A stretch of 64,000 nt of DNA from positions 25,017,390 through 25,081,389 of the forward strand of contig CM055102.1 of NCBI GenBank assembly GCA_029204225.1. Reading direction: 5' to 3'. Below, piece by piece: positions 1 to 12,292 of this stretch. The notes below the pieces were generated by a model, which worked only from the letters and a program-made list of their open reading frames with translations, did not search any database and was not told the origin of the DNA. Position 1 is the stretch's first letter, and every line of letters begins with the position of its first letter. The translations under genes were made by a program, and so were the position numbers. Source of the DNA: Diphasiastrum complanatum (lineage: Eukaryota; Streptophyta; Lycopodiopsida; Lycopodiales; Lycopodiaceae).

Positions 1-818
1 CTGCATTCATATAGCGTGTAATCTTTGTTCAAGACTTTAATTTCTAATGTATTGGTACTTTATCTCAATATGCTTGCTCCTGGAATGGAATCTATGCTGA
101 AGTGACAATGCAATCATAAACTGATTGTCACTAAATAGAGTAGTTGGAATATTTTGAGCAAGTACTATGTTAGATAATGAAAGTCTTGATCAGATTGTGC
201 TTTCTTGGGAGCATGGGTAGTAGCTATATATTTTGATTCAGTGGAAGACATTTATAAAAAGGTTTGATTTTGGCTATTATTTTATTCCACAACAATGTCT
301 CCAAGTAGCAAAGTATTGAATAATAAAGCATACAAATGAATAAAAAAAAGAGAGAATAAGATGTTTATTATCAAATATAGTCATGATAGTGATTAAACAT
401 TCAAAAAATAATCCTTTCATACAATCAGCACACATGCTCTAGTGTATGAGAGGCCATTTGGTTTTGAAGGCAAACCTACGACACTTGGTATAGGTTTTCT
501 CGTTGGCCCTCTTGTCACAGCCGGCAGGAAAACCTACTTTTATCCATAGACAAAAACCTATAGTTTTGATTGTAATCCTAATGTAGTATTTAAAACTTTG
601 TAGAATTATGCTAAATATTGAAAAGCATCTTGAGCCTACAGAATTTCACAAGATCTTGATGTGGGTATTAAGCAATTTCTGACATTGGAAATGTTTGGCA
701 AGTTGAGTGCTAATACAATGCTTGTTTCTACTTTTGTTTTGCATATGATTGAAGCCATACAATTTGATTTGTATAGCATACACAATTTGGATTCATCTCT
801 GTGTTTGAGTGATCAAGA
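1..818. other. No gene recognised (left flank)
   Basis: AT-rich sequence with scattered stops in all frames. One 67-codon open frame at 661-864 starts at GTG and has no recognisable motif. I see no LTR end, tRNA or promoter that can be supported. Confidence 0.5.
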
Positions 819-997
819 TCAAGAAGGTAATGAAGCAATTGCCAAGAAGCAATTGCCAAAGTGACAATCCTTGGTAACGAGCATTGAAATTTCAAGTTTT
901 GAGGAGTGCATTATCTTGATGTGCAAACTCCAAAGATTGTACAATCTTTGTGATTGTAAAAAGATCCCAAAATAATCACTTTTCACACCAAGGATAT

Positions 998-1018
998 GGG
1001 GGGGGGGGGGGGGGGGGG
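998..1018. repeat. Poly-G tract of 21
   Basis: Twenty-one consecutive G on the plus strand, lying inside the 3' end of a minus-strand copia protease remnant, where it adds a run of prolines to the reading frame. It is one of three long G tracts in the window (the others are at 41861 and 43026). G-quadruplex formation or a length error in the assembly are both possible. Confidence 0.9.
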
Positions 1019-1019
1019 T

Positions 1020-1450
1020 TAGAAAATCAATAATTATACTTACTAATAATAGATTCGTAGAGAGATTAGGTACATACAAAACTTTTGATAGTAGTTTGAT
1101 TTGATCATGTTGGAACTTCAATCTTACAATGCCTTCACCTTCAATAGTGTGTGTGCTATCGTCGCTAAGATGAACGAATTTCTTTGTACTGGTCATATCT
1201 TGAGTAGCTCCCGAATCCAAAAACCAAGAATTGTCAACTTTCACCTTTTGATCTTTGATCATAAACGCTCCTTCATCCATGTCGATTGTAGGAGATTGAG
1301 ATGATACTACGACTACATTCGCCTGTTGATCTGGTCACTTATTGGCATTCTTTGCTTATAGAATCCTACAATCTTGGATCTCACGATTAGTGTGTCTACA
1401 ATATGTATAGAACATCTTCTTATTTGACTATGAATTTCATAATTGTTTTT
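1020..1450 (-). pseudogene. Ty1/copia gag end and protease remnant
   Basis: Read on the minus strand from about 1450 down, there is first a degenerate CCHC zinc knuckle near 1380-1420 in which the first cysteine is replaced. Then follows the protease motif W-F-L-D-S-G-A-T-Q near 1205-1235 and the usual downstream 'LYVPNLSTNLLLVS' stretch near 1035-1075. The aspartate of DSGAT is the expected catalytic residue of a copia aspartic protease. The frame breaks upstream and ends in the poly-G tract, so this is a fossil. Its wording is very close to the plus-strand copies at 1582 and 59637, so all three probably belong to one lineage. No LTR is visible next to it. Confidence 0.75.
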
Positions 1451-1581
1451 GAATTTGTGTCGGCTTCTGATTCGATGCGGAGTCCAGAGAGATTTTCTTG
1501 TCGCTTAGAACCTTTATTGACATATAGAGTGTGAGATGATGAAGTCAAAGAAGTGTTGTGACTTATTCAATTATCTTTCTG

Positions 1582-2345
1582 CAACAACATTGTGATAACT
1601 CTAAGCCATCTTAATACTTTCAAAAATCATATAGAGCAACAGGATCAAACATTGAGGATTTATATGTAGTAATGACTCTTTTATCGAGTCTCTCTGAAGC
1701 CTATGAAACTTGGGTCATGGCCATTTCGACCCAGCAGCAAGTTACTCTATCAAGAGTCATTTCAATGCTGCTACAAGAGGAGATCAGAAGAAATACCTCC
1801 TCCACAGGCTCAGGATCTGATCCTTATGCTCTTTACACAAAGAAAAATCAGAATTTCAAGTCAAAGAAATCCACAAAATCTGATTATTCAGGAAAAAGGA
1901 GCAACATGCAGCTAGGATCAAACTTTGGCTCTGGGTCAAATTATAACTTAGGATCGAATTCTTGCTCAGAGTCATATTTGAATTTTCATTCATCATCCCA
2001 GCCAATGCATAAACTCTTCTACAAATACTGTAAAAAGACTGGTCATGTCATTAAGGATTGCAGAACACGCAAGTAAAACAATAAAAAGAAGAAGTAGTTC
2101 TAACAACAAGCAAATACTTCCTCAACTAGTAACTTGATCCAGCATGAAGAGGCGGATGAAGCTGACTTTATAACCAAGGTCAGAAATTTTCAAGATATCG
2201 ATTCTCGGTACCTGGACTCTGGAGCAACTCAGCACAAGACCCATCATCGGGACTGCTTCCAAAGCTACAAGTCTGATAAGAGCTTTCTACAATTTGCCCA
2301 CATGATTTTGCAGATCATCTTCATTCTTTTGCGCAGCTTGGAAAT
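1582..2345 (+). pseudogene. Ty1/copia gag-protease remnant
   Basis: An open frame at 1672-2076 matches the C-terminal half of a copia gag (UBN2 type): an LSEAYETW-like stretch, then VISMLLQEEIRR, a Ser/Gly-rich linker, and a zinc knuckle (KYCKKTGHVIKDC) whose first cysteine is lost. After stop codons the frame at 2134-2330 carries a protease with DSGATQH followed by an aspartate/tyrosine-rich stretch. Codons just upstream of 1672 (NHIEQQDQTLRIYM, followed by stops) continue the gag, so the start lies in damaged sequence. The remnant points away from its minus-strand sister at 1020-1450. It stops at about 2345 with no integrase or LTR. Confidence 0.8.
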
Positions 2346-3437
2346 CGGCTGTTGATTTCTGCTCATGTTGCTTAGATATTTGTAGCTCTCTATTGAATTG
2401 AGTCAACTACTAGCCCATTAAAGTGTTCTCAAAAACCACATCTCTTATATTCTTTTTTCTATGCTAGCTACCATATCAATAAACCTAGTAAAAGAATCTA
2501 AGTCAATTTGTCGGTTGTATCGAATGTGAAAAAGTTCCGAGCCTTAAACTTAGTGATAGGCCGTAGTATCTATTGGAAGCGAGATCTGATTTTATCATCA
2601 AACTCTATCTAGAATGTCGATGCTATCATTCACTGATGACTTCAATTGACAGTTTGAGCAATGCTTCAACAATTCATAGATCTAAATGTGGGAACTGATT
2701 TTTTGGATTAGTAGAATAGACCTTTGTTGAAATCCTGGTCGATTAACTATGATGGAAACAATAGAACATACGACAATAAAAAATTACACTAGCGACAGAG
2801 CATTAATGTTTATTCTTAGACAGCGAGCAATGTTTAGTTCATTAGCAATTGAATCTTGTACGACAAAAAGAATTGAACTGATCAAAGAGCACGATAAAAT
2901 CAATTCATCTACTGTGTACGACAGAATCATTGAAGAGTCAGAGTTACATACACTCTTAACGATAGAACAAAGTAAGTCGCAAACTCTCGATGATACATTA
3001 TAATAAAAATAAGATGCATATAGGAACAAGTTTGAGTTCGACACACACTTAAAACAAGAGGGTGTGACGTTCTATAGTAAAAGCTTATCCAACCTAATCT
3101 AATCAAATGTTGACTATGTATAAGTTGTTGAGTTGGTACTCTGCCATGTCATTCTAAACTAATTACATGATTACACATGTAAAGTCACAACTTAGAAAGA
3201 GTCACGAATGCTTCAACTAAATTATGGAATATTCGAGATTCAGTCTTATCCATTTATTAAGACAATGTCGCGTCATATGTTCTTCCATTAAAGTATATTT
3301 CTTTGTAGGGTCTTCGATGTAAGGCCTTCGACGTGCATTTTTTTATATAGTGGTTTTTTAGGCTTCTTATGTATTTGAATTCGATTAAGTAAAGTCGAAT
3401 ATATTTTTCTGTTCATCTTTAGGACTTTACTAAGGTA
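2346..3437. other. No gene; weak retroelement-like traces
   Basis: Read on the minus strand, 2360-2560 gives a short stretch (RQIDLDSFTRFIDMVASIEK) with the flavour of a retrotransposon gag, but stops and frame changes prevent assignment. The 84-codon plus frame at 2749-3003 and its minus shadow show no motif. Confidence 0.3.
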
Positions 3438-3693
3438 TCACAATACTCGCTTAAAGATTGGCATGTGGGTCTTCTTCTTCAAAGGTATCCTCTTCTTCAA
3501 ACCCTTTTGGCATAGTTGCATCAAAGATCTTTGGAGAACGGGTACCAGGAGGAATGGAGAGTGTGTCCAGAACTTGAAAATTGGCTTTGAAAATGCCAGT
3601 GTATCCTGTTGGGCTTGCATCTGTTGTTTCTTGTAATCGGTGAACTAATCGAATCCTATGCTTTCTTTTCTGGTCAATATTTATTTTGTGCAA
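3438..3693 (-). other. Unassigned short ORF
   Basis: An 80-codon minus-strand frame ends at 3451 with an acidic tail (two EEED groups). An overlapping frame of 60 codons is also open. I do not recognise the product and see no start context, splice site or neighbour that would identify it. It could be the last exon of a decayed gene or a chance frame. Confidence 0.2.
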
Positions 3694-6600
3694 AAAATAT
3701 CAACTTGATAATTTTAAATTGTCCTTTTGCACATTGAATAGATATTGCATTTTTTTTCCCTAGCTATTCGATATCTACTTCATGGGCAAAACAACAATCT
3801 GACACCTTTGAATTGTACTTTTGTGAGCCAATAAATATTGCACTTTTTTTTGTTGTTGTTTAATATTCATTCTACATGTATATATGTTTAATGCCTTCCA
3901 ATTAATGTATTGCACACAAAATAAATATTGTGCCATCAGTTACCAATACCCGTTCAGATGCCATTTTGGGTAATTTAAATTTGATTTATTTTTTGCTTGC
4001 AAATGATATGCAATTAGTTGTAAAACTTTTAGCTTCTCCATATTTGACATACATTGACTCATCTTAGATTTAAGTCCCAATATGATTTTATTGTGTCGTA
4101 TAATAAACAAATAATTTAGTATTTAAAAAGATGCGTTTTCTTCTTTATTTATACATCTTCATCAGTTTCTCCAAAAGATAGAATTTTTTAGTCATGTGAA
4201 ACTGCTTCTAATACAATAGAATATTTTTCATGTGAAAAGGATGAACTAAGTATAAACTTTCTGAATTTTTGTTCACCATGGTTTGTAAGTCGATAAAATA
4301 CTTTTCTTGCTTGTCATTGTGACATTTTCATATACTCAATAACCTCTTTAAGATCAAGAAATTGGATCTTATACTAAATAAGCCTTTATAAGATCAAAAA
4401 GATTATTATTGTTAACATTCTATTTGAGCTCACCACATTTAGTTTTATATAAAATTCATATATATGTAAAGGTTGGCCTACCACTTTAACAATCCCTTGT
4501 TTTGAATAATTTCTTGCTGCTTTTACGAAATAGATGGGAAAAATAAGTCTTTATAATTTTAACTTAAGTGAATGCTTCTTATACAATTTAAAAATGTGCT
4601 ACATATGCATCTTTTATAATTCCAAAATGATCACATGTTTATTGTACCATGTTTGCATCCATAAATGTTTGAACCTTATTCAAAATACTCTCAACAATTT
4701 TACTTTGTTTTTTCTTCATTGAGCACTTTTCAATAATGCTTTTGAAATTTTTTGGGATGAATAGAACCAAGATATTTTCCAATGTATCATTGATTTTCAG
4801 AGTAATTATTTGCTACCAAACATGTCTAGAAGATAGATTGTTAATCCAAAAGTCACTTATAAAATGTTGATTCCACAAGAAATCCATTAGATGTAACATC
4901 CCAAAGAGCAAAAAAAAAAGATCATTAGTATTTTGTGCATAATATTGCATTTGTATTTTGGTATGATACATTCACCTATTGTAATTGTTGAGCACACTAT
5001 AATTCTTGATCATATAGACCAAATTGTTGCAACCTTTGGTAGTATCCAAGTAAAATAATATTTCCATCAAATATGAATCTAAATGAGCTAACTGAAAAAT
5101 TTAAAATTAGGACTGAATCTAGTATTTGAGTCTTTGGGATTAATGAATTTATCTACTCATAAATCGACTTGCCTATGATTATTATTTCTCAAATCTTTGA
5201 TAACAACATCACCATATTGTATTGCTTTGCTATTTTTTCTTTCAAAGTGTGGTACATTTTTTAAAACATGTAACATAAAGATGAAACTTCTTCATTAGTT
5301 TGAATTTGATATCGCTAATAAGATGATATCTTCACGAACAAACAAATTTTAGAAGAGCTCTTAATTTCTCCAGTTCAATATTTAATAATAAGATTTCAAG
5401 ATTCATTTGAGTTTTTCACACTCAATATTTGTTAGCGTGCTCTCACATAGACATCGTTAAATTGATTAGTTAACATGCTTAAGCAACTGATGTCTCCAAT
5501 TAATCATACTAATTAGAGGACAAGCAAAATCGGAAACTCAAAAAATGATCTAAAGTTGTCAGTGTTCCTTTCTCTATGCAATCTTTCTCTAAAGTCAAAC
5601 TTCTCAAAGGGCCCAAATTTTTTCTAATGGTTGTGTACTTGTTGGATTTCTTTCTCTATCTCACTACTCTGAATGGGCTCTAAGGGCTCTAGTCTAGAGT
5701 GATGGCTAGGAGTGAGGTGTAAGATGGATGTTTTAGGATTCTCAACCCATTTTTAAGTTCATTCTAGAGTATAGGGTTGCTATGGGACATGGCTCCTACG
5801 GGTACTCCCACTTTGGACACTAGAAAATCTTGCAGTTATATCTTTCCTTCTACTACCAATCATGTGGCCTTATTTACTTGAAGTTCATCTTGGTATTGCC
5901 TAGAAATTTCTAATATGACATTCTTTGGCACTGAATCCAAAATCAAAATAATAAAATATGTCATCAATTGTATAAAGACTAGATTTTATAGCTATATCAA
6001 GATCAAATAAATCTTCAAATTTTTATTCTTTTCAAATTGATTGATCATTTAGTAATTGAAACTATGATGGATGATCATTTAAATCAAACAAGGTGGATGC
6101 TTGATGGAGTGACGTCAGATCATCAAGATAACCAATGCAGTCATTTTGATGATTTAGATGATCATGTCTAGTAACGATCTGACCAATGTAAAATTGAATA
6201 GAAATCACGGTTAGATATGTCATCTTATATCACTACATCTAGCGTCCACAATATAATTCACAGGTGAAATACAAAGATTGCACTCGAATCCTAGAAATGG
6301 AAAAGACAGTTTAAAAAAATAGAGGAAAAAAAAAAAGACAAAAGAATGATGAACAAAAGTCAAAAAAGTCATTAGATCATAAACAGAGAAAGGAAAGTAC
6401 TTTCAAGAATTAATTTTGATAGAAAATGACTTAAAAAATCATTTTTTTAGCTAGAGATCTTGAACAAACAATCATATGAACCTTCGTCGAGTTGCCAGAT
6501 CAAACATCTAGTTTAGATTCACCTATATTGAGGTGGGCAAAGGTTGGTTTACATATAAAGTACATGTTTTAAAGTCAGACAAGAATTCAGAAGCTTATTA

Positions 6601-7090
6601 CTTTTGGAACCTTCGTCACGAGCATGTTATCCTCATTATGAACCTTCGCCGACCTGACATATATGTTGAAATGGGTAACACGAACGGAGGAAGAGAGAAG
6701 GAAATAGTTGCGAAACAACTCTCCCATTCTTATGGACTGCTACTAGCAAACAACAGTCTAAAATGATTGTAGTTGCAAAAATAGACTCACAACTCAAGCG
6801 TTCTCATTTACAAGATCTTAAAAATTAATTCATACTCAAACGGATGAATGAGTACAATCCGCCAAAGAGATTAGATATGGTGTGTGATATTACGGCAAAT
6901 GGATTTTAATAAGAAGTTCAGATTAGAATATCAAAGTGATAAAGCAGTATGATAATGCAAATTTCTCAAGCGTCAAAGACAGCCATCGTTTGATCAGATA
7001 CTAAGTCGTTAGCATCTGTGATCTGATTAGAGTGAGTGAACAAGCATGAACAAGCAGTAAGAGGGTAATCAAATCACAACATCATATATC
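3694..7090. other. AT-rich DNA without recognisable genes
   Basis: About 3.4 kb of low-GC sequence. The only open frames above 60 codons are at 4534-4722 and 6533-6766, and neither has a domain signature. Stops are dense in all frames. It probably contains old, unrecognisable repeats, but nothing specific can be supported. Confidence 0.5.
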
Positions 7091-7099
7091 TACATTAAA

Positions 7100-7615
7100 C
7101 ACAGATGATAGAAAGTGTTACTTCTATATTACAATGAAAGCTTGAACAACACTGAATGCGTTACAACCAAAAATGGAGACATAACTTGCATGCTCGATAT
7201 CATTCGCTCTGTTGGCGGAGCACCATGGAGAATCTGTGATGAAGATGTATTTATACATCACATCCTTGTATCTAATTACAATAAACTCGCGATCGCTGAC
7301 GTAGACGAGAATGTCACATATCTTCTCTCACTTTGCATATTTCGGGAAGTAGCTGGAGACGTTTCTCGGGAGGGGACTCATTCAAAAATTGGAGGGAACC
7401 AATTTAAATTTTGGTGGGAACACTTTTTATTTACTAACTTGACTATTAGGCCTTGTGACATTAAAAGTCCCGCAAAAAGACCTAAAGTCCTTTTATTAAC
7501 TTCTAACTAATCAATTAACTATGTGATCATCGAGTTGGACTTACACACGCAAGGTGCCAAAGCCCTCTCACTTATTAACTATGGTTAGGATTGTCTCGAT
7601 ATATGCAAACCCTCC
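7100..7615 (-). repeat. LTR-like repeat, copy 1 (related to 44010-44808)
   Basis: The segment from about 7430 to 7615 is clearly homologous to 44630-44806. They share stretches such as 'acattaaaagtcc', 'aactatgtgatcatcg', 'gtggacttacacac'-like sequence, 'cacttattaacta' and the end 'aaaccctccaatag'. The copy at 44 kb has LTR hallmarks on the minus strand, so this is read as an LTR of the same family, beginning TGGAGGG on the minus strand near 7610. A 131-codon plus frame runs through it (7115-7510) but is treated as chance. The outer limit near 7100 is a guess. Confidence 0.5.
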
Positions 7616-7639
7616 AATAGTTTCAAGGGATCAACACAT

Positions 7640-7986
7640 TCATCATCCAACATGGTTATCAACCAAGCACTACCGATTCTAATGTTTATTTCAAGTTAGT
7701 GCAACAATCCTTCATTACCATCACCTTGTATGTCAATAAGCCAATTCATGGCCAATCTTGGCATCATCCATTGAAAGGCTCTCATAAGAGTCATTAGATA
7801 CATTCGAGCTACAACGGACCTGTGCATCTGCTATGGGAAAGTCGACAACAACAATCTTCATCGGCTTAGTAAATATTCAGATGCGAGATGGGGAGGAGAT
7901 GTAGATACTCGTAAATCCACATCTGGATTTATATTCTTCTTCAATGACAATCCTATTTCTTGGAACAGTCGTAAGCAAACAAGCAA
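7640..7986 (+). pseudogene. Ty1/copia RT end and RNase H fragment
   Basis: Plus-strand translation gives VIRYIRATTDLCICYG near 7785, then 'YSDARWGGDVDTRKSTSG' near 7870-7925 and an ISWNSRKQ stretch. These are the classic junction and RNase H start of Ty1/copia pol (usual form YSDADWAGD...RKSTSG...ISW-SKKQ). A shorter RT-like piece (YQPSTTDSNVYF...LYVN) lies at 7655-7735 in a broken frame. The fragment stops abruptly at about 7986, next to a minus-strand LTR retroelement with its A-rich internal tail. Confidence 0.75.
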
Positions 7987-8084
7987 GCATACACACAAAC
8001 ATGGAAGCGAAAAAAAAAAAAAAAAAAACGAAAGGAAAGGAAAGCTAGGTAGAAAAAAATCGTAAAAAGCGGCAACGGCGCCAA

Positions 8085-8765
8085 TGTTGGAAGTATTTCT
8101 AGTTTGTAGTATGGTGGCTAGATCTACTCATGGATGTAGTATAGTGTTAGAGAGGATCGTGCACTTTTTAGGAATCTACCAAAAGCTTTCAAATGAAAAA
8201 TAAACAAACAAGGACGAGAGCACCAAGGCTTTCCCAACTGGTGCTCGTAACAAAAATAAAAACTAACTTGACTAAGGCTTACCCGACTAGCCAAGATTAA
8301 CAAAAACTAGATCCTATTTTAAAACCCAGATGGAAATAATAAATTGCGGCTAAACTAAGCATAAAGCAATTAAAAACATGCCACAATAAAAACCAATGAA
8401 AGGAGGCAAGAGGAGGCCCGAGCACCAATTTAGCATAATCTCAAAGTGTTGTGTATATTACAAATACCTCTCCTTTTATAGCGAGGAGGGTCTTCCATAA
8501 GTTTCCACTAACTTATGGTATTAGTTTAAAACTAGCCATTCTAGAACTTCTAACTTAGGACTTAGAACTTTAAAAGTTTCTAACTTTGAAACTTAAGATA
8601 ACTTAAGACAAATATTTCTAGGCTTAAGTTTCTTAAGTCTAAGTTCTAATCCTAAGTTTAGGTTATTTTATTATTTAAGCTTCTACTCATGGACTTACAA
8701 AACACATGCCACGGAGTTTTATTTCTCTTTTTATTTTTTTCACTATGTTTGCACAGTTGCTAACA
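8085..8765 (-). mobile_element. LTR plus primer-binding site of an LTR retrotransposon
   Basis: The 681-bp interval starts TGTTGG and ends CTAACA, so it has the TG...CA ends and short inverted ends of an LTR. Immediately to its left, 8067-8084 reads on the minus strand as TTGGCGCCGTTGCCGC. That matches the TGGCGCCGTTGCC type of primer-binding site known from plant Ty3/gypsy elements. The element therefore points left on the minus strand. A TATA box (CTATAAAAGG on the minus strand) lies near 8473. The internal region is reduced to about 100 bp (7987-8084). No target duplication could be checked because the other LTR is missing. Confidence 0.65.
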
Positions 8766-11450
8766 ATACCAGAACCGGGTGGGTGTCATCCTTCAAGTTT
8801 TAAGTTCAAGGGAATTGGGTGAGTGTCGTCCGTTAAGTCTGTAAGCTGGCTTTTCCTCCCATTTCAGTCACTAAAACTAAATTTATTGTAAACGCTTATA
8901 AATTTTTTGTTGTAGCTTGGATTGAGACGATGTAACAAGAAAAATCAGTAAAATTTCATATTGTTTTCAACTGTGCACTGTAAATATAAAATTGATTTCA
9001 ATGTTGACTTAGGAAATTCGTTTTTTTATTATTTGGGTTTGCTTGAGAAATTGAAAACAGAATGATGATGTGTGTGACCTTGGCAGTCAACCAAAGATGA
9101 TAGGCTCGTAACTTTGGCACACTAAAATATTTGGCAAATCATTGAACATTTAGTTTAAATCTTTAAGATTCTTCGATTTAAAACAGTGGCTAATTTGGTT
9201 GGGTTGAGTCCAAAGAAGATGACAAGGCTAATCCCATATTTGTGGTTATCACGAGTCGGTACTTTAAATTTTGTCCCAACATTAACATTGGCCTATAATT
9301 TTATATTCCCTTTGACGCGGGTCCATAACAAAGGGTCACTTCATTCCAATAGGACATTGACACATGGTACCCAAATGATCTAAAGCTCCAGAGCAACACT
9401 CCATCCCATAAGCTAAGACTGTCACCTCAGGTAACATGTTATGTGCCCTTATGCGTACGTAACATTATGCCTATCTACGTGTTCGTAACTTGATGTACAT
9501 TGTGAATTTTCTTGTACACAATTAATTTGATTGAGGATTTATGTCACGTGTGCAACTTATATAGAGGTTTATATTATAACTTACATTGTGATCTCATCAT
9601 ATGTAGGTTGCATCAAGTATTTTCAAAAGTGAAATATTGTCAAAAGCCTTTTTACCTTTTAAAAAAAACACAAAATTCATCATTGCAAACCAAGTGGGCC
9701 TTTCAAGAATCCTTTAAACATATTGTATGATCCTATGAAGTATTATTCTATTTAGTACCCTTTGGGAACTTTCAAAGTGAAAAACTAGATACAATGATAA
9801 CGCAAGATATTAGAGGCGTGTGCATTTTTGTGATTGAAATGACCAATTTACAATGGCCTAATTAGCACATTATTGAGTCCACATAGAACTAAGCTTAAAC
9901 TAGAAGACTATGGACAACACACAATTAGTCTACTAGATGATCCAAAAGGGCCAGATAGGTGGCCCCCAAGGGCAAGCAAAGAGTAGAATCAATCCCAATG
10001 GACATGCAATAGTATCAAAGGGTGGTCTTCCAAAATTCTTCCAGGCAACAATCACTTCAAAAAGGTGGCCTAAACACTTTTTTCAAGTGCCAATGGGCTT
10101 GAAGGGTAGCCTTCAATTTTCAAACAACCATTAACAAGCCCAAAGGGGTAGCCTTAAAATCTTGTCCAATGGGACCCCACAAGGTTGCAAGGAATTCTCA
10201 CTTGTGCAAACTCAAACCTAGGTGTGCAAAGCCACAAGCCAAAGTTCTTATGTGCCATTTTATTAAACCTTGGATATAATAAAGTTTGGTATCTCCAAGT
10301 GTGGGAGCCATTTATGTGACTTTCTTTCTTTGAACAATTTAGTGAATTAACACATGTTTGGTGTGGTGGTGTGGCAACCGAGTTGGTGGGCTAGTGCAAC
10401 TGCCTTAGATTCCCTACCCATGGGTAGCCTACTAAAAATAAAATTATTAGTTCTATATTTAGTAGATTGAGTCATGTTTATTAGTTTCGATATTTGTGAG
10501 CACAAATTCTAGTACCATTGAGAATTAATTCTTGAAGATATCCAAGAACCGTAATATGGTGAGCACACATGAGATACCTTTGCATGACTAAGCACCAACT
10601 ACTTGACTTACTATTTATGTAAGCTTTTGAGGAACATGAGATTTTGACAACCATAAGCAAAAACCATCGTCTATAAGATATCTTTCTTATTCTAATGCTT
10701 TCAAGCTCAGCTATCCTTTTGAAGAGACCAACATAAATTGTCTAACAATTTAACTAAAAAAGCATCAAGTTTTGATGCCTACTTCATTATTGCACATGCT
10801 ACTACATTAAAAAATTGTTATTATGATGTATATTTCAAATCAACTTTTAAAACATGTATTGTTTCATTAAATATTGGATTAGCCCTTTAGGAACATGTTT
10901 ATTTGCTTGCTTATCATTACTTAAACTTTTACTGAATATCAAATTGTGGCACATTTGTCTAAGTAGTTACTAAAAAGATGTATTATAAAATGTTCTTCTT
11001 GATTGATTTAATAGCTACCTTGACACGTATTGAACTCAACTATGATGGTTAACATAGGGATTTTGAAGCCTTATAGTTGACTTCATTTATGGTCTTCTGC
11101 ATGATTGCAAATGGAACATTATGGTGATGCTTGTCTTATTGGTAGCATGAATTTCAAGGTAAAATTTAGTTCTTGAGTGATTCAAAAGTATCCTTCACAC
11201 CAATGGATTTAATTGTGATGCTATATATAGGGACTTTGGTGTCTTATATTTGACTTGTCAACTATATTTTGCATGATTACAAGTGGAACATTATGGCAAC
11301 ATGTCTTATTAGTAGCATGAGTTTCAATCATTCCAAATATGTAGCAAATATTGTATAGTTGAGCCTACTTTGGTTATTATCTCAATGCCTTACGTGTATC
11401 AAGCATATATCATATGGTGCATTGTATTCAGTATTTATGTCTTGAATCTT
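8766..11450. other. No gene recognised
   Basis: Moderately AT-rich sequence. Open frames at 9186, 9512 and 9937 are 65-72 codons with no motif. Two similar phrases at 8776-8845 (GGGTGGGTGTC and GGGTGAGTGTCGTCC) form a short imperfect direct repeat. Two similar phrases near 11095-11155 and 11265-11325 form an imperfect repeat of about 60 bp containing 'catgattgcaaatggaacattatgg' type sequence. Confidence 0.4.
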
Positions 11451-11455
11451 CAACT

Positions 11456-12280
11456 TGTGAGAAATTGGCAAAAATCTAGCTTGTTATTTTTTAGGATAGA
11501 AGTTTGTAAGTGAATCTCACATGTGTGGAGGATGTTCCCACATGTGGAGAATTGTAAAGTAAATTAAAATGTTTGATATAGGGGTCTCATAGAATTTCAT
11601 AGTCAAGCATTTAGGTGTAGGATGTTGATAGGGTCAAATTTGGCATAGATGGCAAATTATCCATTTCCACTTGTAATGCCACTATTGGGCCAAAATAGAG
11701 TAGGAGGCCAAACTTGTTCCAATTAGGGTGTAGACAAGTGTAATGATTTTGTTTGATGAAGTTTAAGAGGTCCAATAGGTTTTAGAGGTGGAACCATGTG
11801 TGGTCCAATAGGAATTTGAGGTGTGCTTGAATATAGTCCAATAGAATTTAGAGGTGCATGGATCAATGGACCAATAGGATTAAGAGGTGGCAAAGTGTGA
11901 TCCAATCATAGTTAAGCATAGTGGTAGTTCATGAATCTACTAGTATCATTGTACTCCTCATTTTGGATCCAATTGATTTTGAGATTGAGTGGATTTTGAG
12001 TGTCATTGAATTTCTAGCTTTCTCTCTCTACCCGAGAGCTCATGATGGTTTTCTCTCTCTACCCGAGGAGAGCAGCTTCTTTTTACTTGGAATACTTTTG
12101 GAACACTTCCCACATGTGTGAGTGAGAGTTGGAAGTGATTGAATGCATGTAGTAGTGTGTTTTTGCCATAGGATCTAAGATTGATCTTGAATCTCAATCT
12201 AGTCTTGATCTTGGTGCATCTACACACCTTAGGAGATCACAAGTACATGTTGTGGACAATCCACACGTGTGAATTCAACA
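11456..12280 (+). repeat. 5' LTR
   Basis: Begins TGTGAG and ends TCAACA. It contains several degenerate copies of a unit built around 'GTCCAATAGG...TTAGAGGTG' at 11766-11895. Relative to the 3' LTR it has an extra 31 bp near 12030-12060, where the block 'TCTCTCTCTACCCGAG' is present twice. Confidence 0.93.
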
Positions 12281-12292
12281 TGGTATCAGAGC
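12281..12292 (+). other. Primer-binding site (initiator tRNA-Met type)
   Basis: TGGTATCAGAGC lies directly after the LTR end. It is complementary to the 3' end of plant initiator methionine tRNA and is the standard copia priming site. Confidence 0.9.

Noticed and set aside
7115-7510. 131-codon plus-strand frame
   Set aside because: It overlaps the minus-strand LTR-like repeat shared with 44 kb, has no domain, and is not conserved as a frame in the other copy.
11723-11905. 60-codon proline-rich minus-strand frame (and its twin at 16006-16188)
   Set aside because: Both lie antisense inside the two LTRs of one element. They are duplicated only because the LTRs are duplicated, and have no start context or domain.
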